Shown one piece after another: positions 22,618 to 30,408 of a DNA stretch of 64,000 nt (within the stretch, counting starts at the first letter, position 1; every line of letters starts with the position of its first letter). The notes below the pieces were generated by a model. That model was not told the DNA's origin. It was given only the letters and a program-made list of their open reading frames with translations, and did not search any database. The DNA comes from a virus. Made by a program: the position numbers and the translations under genes. Location: the IMG/VR virus record IMGVR_UViG_3300021057_000011, positions 1 to 64,000 of that record, one strand, 5' to 3'.

Positions 22618-23021
22618 TCTGCCGCCTCCGGATGAGCGTTTTCCCATGCCGCCACTTTTTGACAGATATCCGCCATATAGGACCGAACCACCGCAAGCGC
22701 ATCCCTGAACTCGTCAGCAAACTCGTAGTTGACGCCGACTTGGGCCAACGCCAACTGCCGCTGGCTGCCTTCTGTGGTAATATCCAGCAGCAAGTCCTGG
22801 AGCGCTTCAAGGGCATCATAGTTGTCCAGGGCTTGCTGGGCGGCCTCCCAGACCCCTTCGACCGCGGCTCGCTGCTCCGGGGAAACTTTGGGGGCGGGGT
22901 TGCAGACTTCCTGAAGTTTCTCCTCGGCCACCTGAAGGATCATAAGATTCTGATTGGCCCCGAGCAACGTCCGAAGGGTTTTCACTTCGGCGGCGAGCTG
23001 CTCTTTTTCCTGTTGATTCAT
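22614..23021 (-). CDS. Hypothetical helical protein, 135 aa
   Basis: Mostly helix (EQLAAEVKTLRTLLGANQNL; ALEALQDLLLDITTEG), acidic. Coupled to both neighbours. Unrecognised. Confidence 0.75.
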   Translation of the reverse strand: MNQQEKEQLAAEVKTLRTLLGANQNLMILQVAEEKLQEVCNPAPKVSPEQRAAVEGVWEAAQQALDNYDALEALQDLLLDITTEGSQRQLALAQVGVNYEFADEFRDALAVVRSYMADICQKVAAWENAHPEAAE

Positions 23022-23278
23022 TCTTCCTCGTCTCCTTCCACGATGCGAAAACCAATATCTATCTTGTCCTGGACCTCTTCGACCAGCTGATCGTAGATCC
23101 ACTCGTCTTCTTTTTCCTCGGGCACGTCGTCAGGAATGTCGAACTCGGATTCCGCTTCGTGCTCACCTTGTTCATTGATCCAGGAATACGACCAGCGCAC
23201 CTTGACAGTGCGGGACTTCTGGGCTTCCGCCTCACATTCGGCCTCGATATGGGAACGGATATAGTCAGAGGGGGGCAT
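23018..23278 (-). CDS. Acidic hypothetical protein, 86 aa
   Basis: Glu/Asp-rich (DVPEEKEDEWIYDQLVEEVQ) with one amphipathic beta segment. ATG at 23278 overlaps the upstream stop (TGATG). Unrecognised. Confidence 0.75.
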   Translation of the reverse strand: MPPSDYIRSHIEAECEAEAQKSRTVKVRWSYSWINEQGEHEAESEFDIPDDVPEEKEDEWIYDQLVEEVQDKIDIGFRIVEGDEEE

Positions 23279-23478
23279 CAGGTACTCTCCTTCTCGCAAT
23301 AGGTTTTTTCACGCTGCTCTTGGATCTCAATTGTGGAGTGATACTCCAGCTGATGCAGGAGCTGCTGTACTACCAGGCCGGCTTCCCGGGCGGTGGGGCC
23401 CAGGTGGATGGCTAAATGGGACTGCGCCCCGTCGCCGCAGAGATAGTACCCGTTACTGTCTTTCTGAAGTTCAGGCAT
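23278..23478 (-). CDS. Hypothetical protein, 66 aa
   Basis: A small protein (MPELQKDSNGYYLCGDGAQS; AGLVVQQLLHQLEYHS), probably alpha/beta. Start set by overlap with the stop at 23478. Unrecognised. Confidence 0.7.
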   Translation of the reverse strand: MPELQKDSNGYYLCGDGAQSHLAIHLGPTAREAGLVVQQLLHQLEYHSTIEIQEQREKTYCEKEST

Positions 23479-23654
23479 TATTCGTTTTCCTCCTCGTCTT
23501 TCAGTCCATGGGTTTTGACCAGCTCGCGGCAGAGGGCGAGCAGTTCCTGCCGCGCCGCTTTTTCGGCCGGCAGGATATGGGGATCCGCAAGATGGCCCCG
23601 GCAGTCTTTTAGACAATCCAGGGCCAGGCGAAAACGGAGATGAGATTCATTCAT
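23478..23654 (-). CDS. Hypothetical helical protein, 58 aa
   Basis: Two helices (HLRFRLALDCLKDCRGHLAD; RQELLALCRELVKTHGLKDE) with three Cys. ATGA overlap on its right. Unrecognised. Confidence 0.7.
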   Translation of the reverse strand: MNESHLRFRLALDCLKDCRGHLADPHILPAEKAARQELLALCRELVKTHGLKDEEENE

Positions 23655-24307
23655 ATGGGTGCCGCCCGGAGTTCTTTCAACCCATCCAGCAACCCGCGAA
23701 CGGTCCAATACCACGAAAGGTCGGCTTCCTGAAGCTCCACCAGCTTTGGTTCCAGTCGCTCGAGATGCAACCGCAAATCATAGGCGGCATTGATCAGAAC
23801 TTCCTGGTCATCAAGCGTCTCCTGCAGCTCCTCGAGCTTTCCTTCCAAAACCAGAATTTGGTCCTTGAGATTTTCAACCGAGGCCAGTTCTTTCTTTGCC
23901 GCTTTTTGTTCTTTGAGTAAATCGTCGATCCGCTGATTGAGACCGGTAATCTCATCCTTCAGATCCTGGATATCCCCTTCGGCCTGGAGGTAGAGGGCTT
24001 GGTAGTCCCTCTCGCCGCGTTTAAAGGAGTCAGAAGGGGTGTCAGGCGCTGCGGAGGGGGTGGGACCCTCCACTGCGTACAAGACGCCTGTAGCGGCCTC
24101 CAGCTGCCCCAGGATGTAGGCGAAGGGCGGGTAGGGGACCTCCAATTGAAAGGCCTGGTTGACCAGGGGGAACCCGCAGAGGTTGGCTACCTGCTGCGTC
24201 ACTTCCGTAATGGCCCCGTTGATCAGTCCGTAGCAGCGGAAATAGCCGGTGGTCTTGGTGTGCGCGATTTTCGAAATGAAGAGTTGGTCGGTATCAAGGT
24301 TCAGCAT
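23651..24307 (-). CDS. Coiled-coil hypothetical protein, 218 aa
   Basis: An N-terminal globular domain (to about residue 75), a Pro/Ser linker and a long coiled coil (residues 95-200, with EITGLNQRIDDLLKEQKAAK). Structure suggests oligomerisation. Unrecognised. Confidence 0.8.
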   Translation of the reverse strand: MLNLDTDQLFISKIAHTKTTGYFRCYGLINGAITEVTQQVANLCGFPLVNQAFQLEVPYPPFAYILGQLEAATGVLYAVEGPTPSAAPDTPSDSFKRGERDYQALYLQAEGDIQDLKDEITGLNQRIDDLLKEQKAAKKELASVENLKDQILVLEGKLEELQETLDDQEVLINAAYDLRLHLERLEPKLVELQEADLSWYWTVRGLLDGLKELRAAPI

Positions 24308-24824
24308 GTGATTGCAGCTCCTTCAGTTGAGTCAGGCATTCCTGAATACTTTCAATCAGCTCAGCATCGTCTTCGGGATCCCAGAGCTCTGTCACATCTT
24401 CCTGAAGGCAGGTTTCGATTTCCCGGATCATATCCTGCACGCCGCAGACTTCCTCTTCGGGTTGCACCGTGAGAACGGTATCTTCGTCCTCAGCGGTTTC
24501 GGCATACCGCAGTTGACGGTAGCGCATGTAAATTTCAAGGGCCTCATAATTATCAGCCACCGTCGCCAGAGCCTGACGATTGTCTTCGTCATAAGATGCC
24601 CAGACATACAACGTCTTGGGCAGCCGGAGGGTAGGATCCAATTCTTTCGAGATGAACCCGTTCAGCGGGGGATCCTCGGTCTGCAGCAGGACGATCGCGT
24701 TCTGGAGGAAGCACAGGGCCTCCTCTTTCGTGCGCCCGAGGTTGATGAACTGGGAGGTTCCGAAATCCGTGTGACGGACCAGGTCGAAACCGATCAGGGG
24801 GTTGTTGTAGAGTTTGATTCGCAT
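24294..24824 (-). CDS. Hypothetical protein, 176 aa
   Basis: Begins MRIKLYNNPLIGFDLVRHTD and has an acidic helical C-terminal half (EIETCLQEDVTELWDPEDDA). 14-base overlap with the coiled-coil gene. Unrecognised. Confidence 0.8.
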   Translation of the reverse strand: MRIKLYNNPLIGFDLVRHTDFGTSQFINLGRTKEEALCFLQNAIVLLQTEDPPLNGFISKELDPTLRLPKTLYVWASYDEDNRQALATVADNYEALEIYMRYRQLRYAETAEDEDTVLTVQPEEEVCGVQDMIREIETCLQEDVTELWDPEDDAELIESIQECLTQLKELQSHAEP

Positions 24825-24833
24825 GGCCGCTCC

Positions 24834-25607
24834 TTAATTGTGATGGGGTTTTTCGACAGGGTTCCGTTCGGCTTCGAGCATGGTACGCAGCTGGATGGTG
24901 GAGCCATAGGCTTCGCCGGCAAGGTAGAGAGCCCCGCTGTAGGTTTGACCCATAGGGGCGAGCTCCCGTTCTGTCTCTTTCCAGATCCCCAGTGCGCGAC
25001 ATTCTTGTTCCTGCTCGCCCATCAGCTCCTCGAGCTTGGTGTCCGGCACGAGCACGAGACCTTCCTGCTGCAGCTCCTGCTTGAGAACCTCTTCACTTTC
25101 GCTCAGGCGGGAGAACAGGTTGGCGACCACGCCCCGGAGGAAATCGCGGCGATAATTAGGTTCCAAAATGGCCCACTCCTCCTCGGTGTAATGGGACGCC
25201 AGGCCCGATTCGGTCACGACCTTTTCAAACAGAAACTGGTACTGCCGCAGCAGGAAGACAAACAGCTGGCCGGCAATTTTCACATGGTGCGGCAGACCAA
25301 ACCCCACCAACTGCGTGTTGAGATGTTGATGGTGCTCGTCCGGCTCGAGCAGGTTGAAGCGGACGTGGAAGAAGGCGATCAGCACCGGGCAGACGTACTC
25401 CAGCTCGAGAAACAGATGCTTGCCCTCCCAGAACAGCGCCTGGACGAATTCCTGCGGCTGCTTGAGCTGGTCGAGAGAAATCGAGTATTTCTCGATGAAG
25501 TACTGGGCCCGTTCCATCGCTCGCAGGGCCTCGTGCGGGTTATTTGATTCGGACAGATTCAGCAGGGCCTGAATCTTCTTGATGACTTTCTGTTCAGCGT
25601 CACTCAT
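24834..25607 (-). CDS. DUF2786 domain protein
   Basis: A 257-residue protein. Residues 5-50 fit DUF2786 (VIKKIQALLNLSESNNPHEA then AQYFIEKYSISLDQL), a helical domain common in phage and plasmid proteins. The middle contains a run HFLxx...HHVKIAGQLFVFLLRQYQFLFEKV; the C-terminal part includes LMGEQEQECRALG. It may be a nucleic-acid-related accessory protein; biochemical role is unknown. Start at 25607 by ATGA overlap. Confidence 0.8.
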   Translation of the reverse strand: MSDAEQKVIKKIQALLNLSESNNPHEALRAMERAQYFIEKYSISLDQLKQPQEFVQALFWEGKHLFLELEYVCPVLIAFFHVRFNLLEPDEHHQHLNTQLVGFGLPHHVKIAGQLFVFLLRQYQFLFEKVVTESGLASHYTEEEWAILEPNYRRDFLRGVVANLFSRLSESEEVLKQELQQEGLVLVPDTKLEELMGEQEQECRALGIWKETERELAPMGQTYSGALYLAGEAYGSTIQLRTMLEAERNPVEKPHHN

Positions 25608-25963
25608 AGCAAATTGAACCTCGCGAAAAAGGATTGGGATGTGGTGTGGGCGGCCTGGACCCGCTGGGCCAAGTCTTTCAGCTCGGCCATGACCTCTGCA
25701 ACCAGCTGCCGCCGTGCCGCTTCTTGGTTTTCCGGCCAGCAAAAGACGTAGGCGAGGTAAACCGGGCGGTCCATTCGCAGCACAGTGTGCTGAACCTGAC
25801 CCAACGACGCGGTCAGCACACATTTCAACGGGACGTTGTAGGGATAGGTGGACAGGATCTGGCGGCCCTGGCATTCGCGCAGCACAGGGTTTTCACTGCG
25901 CTCGAGCGACGGAAAGGCCTCCGGATCCGACAGATCGATCCGTAAGGAATAAGCAATCAGCAT
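25604..25963 (-). CDS. Hypothetical protein, 119 aa
   Basis: A beta-rich first half (LIAYSLRIDLSDPEAFPSLE; NVPLKCVLTASLG) and helical second half. Coupled to the DUF2786 gene. Unrecognised. Confidence 0.75.
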   Translation of the reverse strand: MLIAYSLRIDLSDPEAFPSLERSENPVLRECQGRQILSTYPYNVPLKCVLTASLGQVQHTVLRMDRPVYLAYVFCWPENQEAARRQLVAEVMAELKDLAQRVQAAHTTSQSFFARFNLL

Positions 25964-25997
25964 GGGGACTCCAGAGAAGGGTAAGTTAGGCCTGAAC

Positions 25998-26043
25998 GCT
26001 GCCGGCCCAGAGATATGTCAGGCCCGCCAGAAGGGGCCGGCAG
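25998..26043 (-). other. Long hairpin downstream of the micro-ORF
   Basis: GCTGCCGGCCC and GGGCCGGCAGC form an 11-bp perfect stem around a 24-base loop that itself contains a smaller hairpin. There is no U-tract, so it is more likely an mRNA stabiliser or processing site than a terminator. It lies between the 17-codon micro-ORF and the next gene. Confidence 0.5.
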
Positions 26044-26049
26044 CAGGGG

Positions 26050-26103
26050 TTAGCGGTAGTACCACATAATCCAGATAAAGATCACGACAATGAAGAGTTC
26101 CAT
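26050..26103 (-). CDS. 17-residue hydrophobic micro-peptide
   Basis: The ATG at 26101-26103 follows AGGAGGTG by six bases and opens MELFIVVIFIWIMWYYR, ended by TAA. The peptide is one uninterrupted hydrophobic helix with a C-terminal YYR. It lies between two leftward genes, 24 bases after the stop of the 26128-26754 gene. A similar peptide is encoded at 28607-28663 on the other strand. A membrane-active toxin-like, holin-regulator-like or membrane-marker peptide are possibilities; none is shown by the sequence. Confidence 0.6.
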   Translation of the reverse strand: MELFIVVIFIWIMWYYR

Positions 26104-26127
26104 CCGCGCCACCTCCTCTCTATTTGA

Positions 26128-26754
26128 TCATATCCCCTCGATCGAAACCAGGGCGAAGTCCTCGATGACGGCTACAATCTCGAGCCGCCAACGGGTTTCG
26201 CGGGTGAACTTCCGCAACGAGGCCGGGGATTGGATCAGGGAGTAGGGGACGAGGAAGTAGGTTTTCATCCACGCCGGCGCCTGGCGGCGGATGGCTTCCA
26301 TGTGCCGTAGCGCCACCTGGTGGCCGGTGTACTGCAAGGGGCCCAGGCGCGAAAGCGAAGGCAGCGACGCCCCCACCGGGGGCCGACACAGCAATACATG
26401 ACCCGGATCAGGTTCACCGACGTCGTAGACGTTGAACGCATGGGTGGAAATATCGAGGTCCGACCAGTTCGCTTTGGGCACCAGCACCTTGCCGATTTGC
26501 TGCTTGAAGGGATCGGGCTCGAAGCACATCAGCTGAATCCGGGCGGGGAAATTGGCGACGATATCCCCGATGCCGGCCCGGCCCACGATCAAGCGGGTGA
26601 CGGACTTAAACACCTCGACCCGCGCCAGCAAGGCCGGCACCCGCGGCGGCAGGGAATCGAACACATCCGGGGCTCGGGTGAGCAGCTCGCATTTCTCCTG
26701 CAAAGTGAAGCGGTACGTCGGGTCCGCCGTCTTGCAAATCAACTCGTACAGCAT
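26128..26754 (-). CDS. Hypothetical protein, 208 aa
   Basis: An alpha/beta protein with no recognised motif (VEVFKSVTRLIVGRAGIGD; VLVPKANWSDLDISTHAFN). It follows the terminator at 26793-26826, so it likely has its own promoter, which was not identified. Good AGAGG-type ribosome site. Confidence 0.8.
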   Translation of the reverse strand: MLYELICKTADPTYRFTLQEKCELLTRAPDVFDSLPPRVPALLARVEVFKSVTRLIVGRAGIGDIVANFPARIQLMCFEPDPFKQQIGKVLVPKANWSDLDISTHAFNVYDVGEPDPGHVLLCRPPVGASLPSLSRLGPLQYTGHQVALRHMEAIRRQAPAWMKTYFLVPYSLIQSPASLRKFTRETRWRLEIVAVIEDFALVSIEGI

Positions 26755-26792
26755 AGATCCTCTTTTATCAGTGGTTTCTCAAAACGCAGCCG

Positions 26793-26826
26793 AAAAAAAA
26801 GCCCCGGACGAATTGTCGTCCGGGGC
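26793..26826 (-). terminator. Strong rho-independent terminator
   Basis: A perfect 10-bp GCCCCGGACG/CGTCCGGGGC stem with 6-base loop and eight U residues, just left of the 419-codon gene. Confidence 0.95.
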
Positions 26827-26847
26827 CACGGTTTACATACAATCGGA

Positions 26848-28107
26848 TCATATCATCGCGCGCATGTCCGCGGCGAAGGCTTGCCAGGCACGGTCATAGG
26901 CCGTCAGGTGCGAGGTTTTCTCGGCCTGGTAGTAGAACTGATAGGTTTCGCCCTTTTTCATTTGCAGGCTCTTGTTGACCCGCAGCATGGGCAGCGTATG
27001 GTCCGGCGCCTTCGCGGCAAACGCTTCAGTAACGGCGCTGACCTTGTTGGTCTCTTGATCGTCGACGAAGAAGATATCTTTGAAGGCCAGATACAGACAC
27101 TTCGCCGCTTTGTCCCGCAACCGGGTTTCATCCGCCGGTTTCACAATTTCCAGACCGGCCGCCCAGTCCTTGATGTGAACGTGCTTTTCTTCTCTCAGCC
27201 GCGCGTAAAAGTCCTTGAGCAGGATGTACGCTTCCAGTGCATGCTGGGTCTGATACCGCTTGTGAAACTTTTTCACGGCGGCCATGAATTCCAACGGGCT
27301 GCCGGTTTTGCAGTCCTTGGCCAGCTTCGCCATCAGCTCCCCGCGCGGAATGTCGAAGAGCTTGGAGAGGTTCATGATCCACTGCGCGGTGATAATCCAG
27401 CCCGCTTTTTCTTTGTGCCATTTTTCAATGATGGTTTTGTGGTGGCGGTCTCCCACTTCCACGCTGACGGGGTGGGCTTCGCCATTGTCCAGAATAATGT
27501 AGTTGTCTTCAAAGGGACTGAAGTACTGGTGCAGCTGCCCGCCGTCAGCAATTCCGGCGGCTTGGCGATGCTTGCCGCGGTACACCACCACACGGGCCCG
27601 GATGTTTTCCGCCTTGGCCGCGTACCCTTCCAAGGTGACTTTGGTGTAACCGGCATCGGCATGCAACTGGAGCCATTTCTTCGCGCCGTCGCTGACAAAG
27701 GTCCCAGACGTGATGAACTTCACTTTCTTGGTGCCGTCTGGCTTGGAGATTTCCACGCGGCGACGGCGACGGCGGCCTTTCCGTTTCTCGCCGCACTCGG
27801 CACTGTAGCGCCAGTAGTTTTCAATCTGACTGTAGCTGCCGTTGGTCAACAGGCTGTCGAGCTGTTTCATCGACAGCGCGCGTTGGAGTCGGGCCACGGT
27901 CACCTCTTGCGGATAAACAGTATAGGCAAACTTGTTCCAGTTGAGAAAGCACTCAATCGCTACCAGCGTGGGGGCCAGTTCTTTCAAATTGCCGTAGTGA
28001 AAGTTATCAAGCCCGAAAAGTTTGGCCGGAAACACGGCGTTGTCTTCACTGTCGACAAACGCAATCATTGCCTTGGCACCTTTGGGATCTGAGAAAATCG
28101 GTTGCAT
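26848..28107 (-). CDS. Hypothetical protein, 419 aa, first gene after control region
   Basis: A 419-residue basic protein with an Arg tract (GRRRRRRVEISKPDG near residue 110). It starts with AAAGGAGAGG and ATG at 28107 and is bracketed by a control region and a strong terminator, so it forms a single-gene transcription unit. No domain was recognised. Position and isolation suggest high or early expression. Because of the Arg tract, DNA or RNA binding is possible. Confidence 0.85.
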   Translation of the reverse strand: MQPIFSDPKGAKAMIAFVDSEDNAVFPAKLFGLDNFHYGNLKELAPTLVAIECFLNWNKFAYTVYPQEVTVARLQRALSMKQLDSLLTNGSYSQIENYWRYSAECGEKRKGRRRRRRVEISKPDGTKKVKFITSGTFVSDGAKKWLQLHADAGYTKVTLEGYAAKAENIRARVVVYRGKHRQAAGIADGGQLHQYFSPFEDNYIILDNGEAHPVSVEVGDRHHKTIIEKWHKEKAGWIITAQWIMNLSKLFDIPRGELMAKLAKDCKTGSPLEFMAAVKKFHKRYQTQHALEAYILLKDFYARLREEKHVHIKDWAAGLEIVKPADETRLRDKAAKCLYLAFKDIFFVDDQETNKVSAVTEAFAAKAPDHTLPMLRVNKSLQMKKGETYQFYYQAEKTSHLTAYDRAWQAFAADMRAMI

Positions 28108-28201
28108 ATGTAAACCTCTCCTTTAAAAAAGTAATTCACCCGGGATGTGGGAGCTTTTTCAAGCACACACATGCCGGGCAGATACACACGTTGTCAGCGG
28201 A

Positions 28202-28329
28202 TTTTTTTTATCGGGCTCTGAAATTTTTCTGACCCATAGCTTTACCTACAGGCCATCAACTTTTTTTTTGCAGAGCCGGATTTTTTTTCTGAGCACTGAC
28301 TTTTTTTTGAGCCGGCTCAGATTTTTTTT
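28202..28329. repeat. Phased T-tracts (curved DNA)
   Basis: T-tracts start at 28202 (8 T), 28224 (5), 28261 (9), 28281 (8), 28301 (8) and 28322 (8). The last four are spaced 20, 20 and 21 bases, close to two helical turns, and the earlier ones fit the same phase with one gap. Phased A/T tracts bend DNA. A perfect 12-bp palindrome (TGAGCCGGCTCA, 28308-28319) lies between the last two tracts. Confidence 0.75.
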
Positions 28330-28368
28330 CCGCCTAGGGGTCCATATGGCTATGGGGTCCCTAAGTCT

Positions 28369-28397
28369 ATCTTAACATTAAGAATCTTAAATCCCAA
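28369..28397 (-). promoter_or_regulatory. Candidate promoter for the 419-codon gene
   Basis: Minus-strand TTGGGA (28392-28397), 17 bases, TAAGAT (28369-28374) with an extended TGn just upstream of the -10. Start would be near 28362, giving a leader of about 255 bases that contains the T-tracts (A-tracts in the RNA). Confidence 0.45.
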
Positions 28398-28404
28398 CCA
28401 AGAA

Positions 28405-28482
28405 GGTTAAGGATAGGTCAAGGAAGAGATTAAGCTTCGGTTAAGTTATCATATAACGTCTAGGTTATGAGCGTTTTCGCTC
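28405..28482. promoter_or_regulatory. GGTTAA / TCTAGGTTATG motif cluster
   Basis: GGTTAAGG (28405), GGTTAA (28439) and TCTAGGTTATG (28459-28469) occur in order, followed by a GAGCG-TTTT-CGCTC inverted repeat (28469-28482). GGTTAA to TCTAGG is 20 bases. The same motifs in the same order and with the same 20-base spacing are at 59336-59390. They could be iterons of an origin or a phage regulator's sites. Confidence 0.5.
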
Positions 28483-28497
28483 GATCGGATTTCTTTT

Positions 28498-28527
28498 TTG
28501 ATCCCATTCGCTCCTGTTCGATCCAAT
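28498..28527 (+). promoter_or_regulatory. Tentative plus-strand promoter for the micro-ORF
   Basis: TTGATC (28498-28503), 18 bases, TCCAAT (28522-28527). The predicted start near 28534 is immediately upstream of a long imperfect hairpin (28540-28580) in the micro-ORF leader. Each hexamer matches the consensus at only four positions. Confidence 0.3.
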
Positions 28528-28606
28528 TTGGATCTAAATGAAGAAAGGCTCAACCAGTACCAGTGGTGAGCCTATTCTTCAACCTAACAGAAAGGAGGTG
28601 CCAGCT

Positions 28607-28663
28607 GTGAACTGGATCCCTGTTGTTGCTTACGCCCTTCTGCTGACCTACTACAGCCGTTAG
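28607..28663 (+). CDS. 18-residue hydrophobic micro-peptide, plus strand
   Basis: AAAGGAGGTG (28591-28600) precedes GTG at 28607 and opens MNWIPVVAYALLLTYYSR, then TAG. It is the only convincing plus-strand gene in the window. The core is hydrophobic and the tail YYSR is like the YYR of the 26050-26103 peptide. A hairpin of 12-13 bp lies in its leader at 28540-28580. Features resemble type I toxin mini-genes (short hydrophobic peptide, structured leader), but no antisense RNA was demonstrated. Confidence 0.6.
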   Translation: MNWIPVVAYALLLTYYSR

Positions 28664-28703
28664 TATACCCGGTTATGGTCGGGTTTCACACCCAAGACGT
28701 CGC

Positions 28704-28925
28704 TTAAACCGGAGACGACGCCGGGGTCTCTTGCGCCTGATACTGATTCAGCCGCTTCTGCTGCGTCAGGATGAACAAATACATCGCCGCCATATCCAGC
28801 ACCACCAGCATGTTTCCATGCTGGGTGGCCCGGAGGATGTTGGAACACAGAATCAAAAACCAACCCACCACCATAATCCGGCTCCAGTCCGCGGGGGTCA
28901 GGGTAAGTTTCCAGTTAAAGGTCAT
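28704..28925 (-). CDS. Small two-span membrane protein, 73 aa
   Basis: Two hydrophobic stretches (IMVVGWFLILCSN near residue 17-29 and MLVVLDMAAMYLFIL near residue 39-53) and a polar Gln/Pro-rich tail. Probably an inner-membrane protein. Its 3' end faces the plus-strand micro-ORF (convergent). Confidence 0.75.
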   Translation of the reverse strand: MTFNWKLTLTPADWSRIMVVGWFLILCSNILRATQHGNMLVVLDMAAMYLFILTQQKRLNQYQAQETPASSPV

Positions 28926-28959
28926 AAGGGGTTCCTTTCAAAAGGGGGAAGTCCTTTTA

Positions 28960-29805
28960 CTATGCCAGGTTGTCGACTGAAAATCGATCCTGCGGCAGGA
29001 CAAAGCCCGGGGCCGCTTTCTTCGCCGGCCCTTTGGCCGTCAGCGCGACGATGACGCCCTGCGGATCAAGAAAGCGCAGGTCGTGGGTATCCCCATCGAT
29101 CACCCGCCGGCCCAGAAAGGTGGTAGGAAAGGGTTTGCGATCGAAGACCACGGCCAGGTTCATACCGGTCCGATGGGCCTCAGTCACCATCTGCCGCTGA
29201 AAGGACACGGTGGCTTCGGAGTAGGAAAGGGTCAGGTAGTAGTTCTCCGGGACCTGGCGGCCCCAGAGCTTGGTGTAATCGTAGAATTGCAGCTCGGGGA
29301 AGAGCTGCAGAATGGTTCGGTTCGTAGTGGGATCTTTCAGCCGCTCCCAGAGCAGATCGGAGGTCCCGTTCAGCCGAACGGCCGGGATCTGGTTGGCCAT
29401 CAGCGCCTGCGCCATCAGCGCGTGCAGATCGGCTTTAAGCATCGCGAAGAAGATCGCCGGCTCGAGGTAGAAGAGCAGGGTCTTGCGTATGCGCGCCAGC
29501 TGGGTTTTGTGGTAGCGGCCACGACCGGCACGATAGAGGCACAGGCTGGGGCAGCCGGCTTCGTGCGCGCGCGGACAGAGATTGAGGCCGGGGATCTCGG
29601 TGTTAGGGGCCAGGTAGAGAATGCCCGTCAGGTAACCTTGTTTCTCGCCTTTGATGGTCTTGGCGTTGTCACGGGTGAGAAGCTCTTCCAGCCGCCCGCG
29701 GAATCGGTGGCCGGTGAAGGTCTCGGTGACGGTGTTGAGGGCATCGAGCGGGTGCTGGGTGGGGCGTAAGGCCTGGTACTGGGACTGGATGTCACGAAAG
29801 TGCAT
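28960..29805 (-). CDS. gp88-like protein (GP88 family)
   Basis: A 281-residue protein with a Cys cluster LCPRAHEAGCPSLCLYRAGRG (C77, C85, C89) followed by Arg/Lys helices, KTQLARIRKTLLFYLEP, and IPAVRLNGTSDLLWE. These match the phage gene-product-88 family described from actinophages. The three Cys suggest an Fe-S or zinc site; the enzymatic role is not established. Start at 29805 with GGAGACCCC. Its leader contains two terminator-like hairpins. Confidence 0.7.
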   Translation of the reverse strand: MHFRDIQSQYQALRPTQHPLDALNTVTETFTGHRFRGRLEELLTRDNAKTIKGEKQGYLTGILYLAPNTEIPGLNLCPRAHEAGCPSLCLYRAGRGRYHKTQLARIRKTLLFYLEPAIFFAMLKADLHALMAQALMANQIPAVRLNGTSDLLWERLKDPTTNRTILQLFPELQFYDYTKLWGRQVPENYYLTLSYSEATVSFQRQMVTEAHRTGMNLAVVFDRKPFPTTFLGRRVIDGDTHDLRFLDPQGVIVALTAKGPAKKAAPGFVLPQDRFSVDNLA

Positions 29806-29820
29806 GGGGTCTCCTTTCCA

Positions 29821-29846
29821 AAAGAAAAGGCCCCTGACCAGGGGCC
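29821..29846 (-). terminator. Terminator-like hairpin in the gp88-like leader
   Basis: A GGCCCCT/AGGGGCC stem with 4-base loop and a UUUUCUUUU tail, 15 bases upstream of the gp88-like start. It could terminate upstream transcription or act as an attenuator. Confidence 0.8.
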
Positions 29847-29875
29847 GTTCGCCTGCAATGTTACGAGAATCATTT

Positions 29876-29917
29876 TGAAAAGGGTGAAGCCCCCGTCTCT
29901 GGCAAGTGGGGGGCTTC
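29876..29917 (-). terminator. Terminator-like hairpin
   Basis: GAAGCCCCC/GGGGGCTTC 9-bp stem with a 14-base loop and a downstream UUUU run after a short spacer. First of two in series after the 29998-30399 gene. Confidence 0.65.
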
Positions 29918-29997
29918 ATCGAAAGGACTACCCTGCGTGGGCGCGCATGGAACCTTTACCTTTTCACTGTACGGGATTGTGAAGCGGGTCACAAGCC

Positions 29998-30399
29998 CTA
30001 AGAGCCGGTTTTTCCGCGCTCGACCTCACAATCTTCAACCAGCTCCTGGGCTGCGAGCAGGGCCACGGCGAGGTTGGAGTAAGCCGTAACACGATGGCAC
30101 ATGGCCGCGACCTGGCCCGGGGTCAGGACCTGGCGCTGGTCGGGCTCGACCTCGTGCTGGAGCTGGGCGTGCTCCTGCTGCTTGAGGATCCAGAAGATAT
30201 AGATCTCGTCCTTGGCTGCCGCTTCATAGGTGGTGTACTGATCGCCAATGCCCGGATAGGAAATGGCACACAACCGCACACCGGTGGTCCCTCCAAGGAC
30301 AATTTCTTCGACCAGGATCAAATGGTCGCGGGTGCTGATCTGGGAGCGGTACTGGACGGTGGGGGTCTGAATTTCTTCGCCGGTCAGGGTTTTCAACAT
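29998..30399 (-). CDS. Hypothetical protein, 133 aa
   Basis: A beta-rich N-terminal domain (TRDHLILVEEIVLGGTTGVR) and helical C-terminus (VTAYSNLAVALLAAQELVED). AAGGAGT ribosome site. Unrecognised. Confidence 0.8.
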   Translation of the reverse strand: MLKTLTGEEIQTPTVQYRSQISTRDHLILVEEIVLGGTTGVRLCAISYPGIGDQYTTYEAAAKDEIYIFWILKQQEHAQLQHEVEPDQRQVLTPGQVAAMCHRVTAYSNLAVALLAAQELVEDCEVERGKTGS

Positions 30400-30408
30400 A
30401 TCGACTCC

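Noticed and set aside
24312-25547. 411-codon plus-strand open frame
   Set aside because: Antisense to the DUF2786 gene and its neighbour, which have proper starts, coupling and a recognised domain.
26320-28092. 590-codon plus-strand open frame
   Set aside because: It lies antisense to the 419-codon and 208-codon minus-strand genes, has no ribosome site, crosses a strong terminator, and has a His/Gly/Leu/Arg-biased composition typical of a shadow frame in G+C-rich DNA.
28540-28580. Hairpin upstream of the plus-strand micro-ORF as a terminator
   Set aside because: The stem lacks a following U-tract and is succeeded by a strong ribosome site, so it is treated as leader structure.
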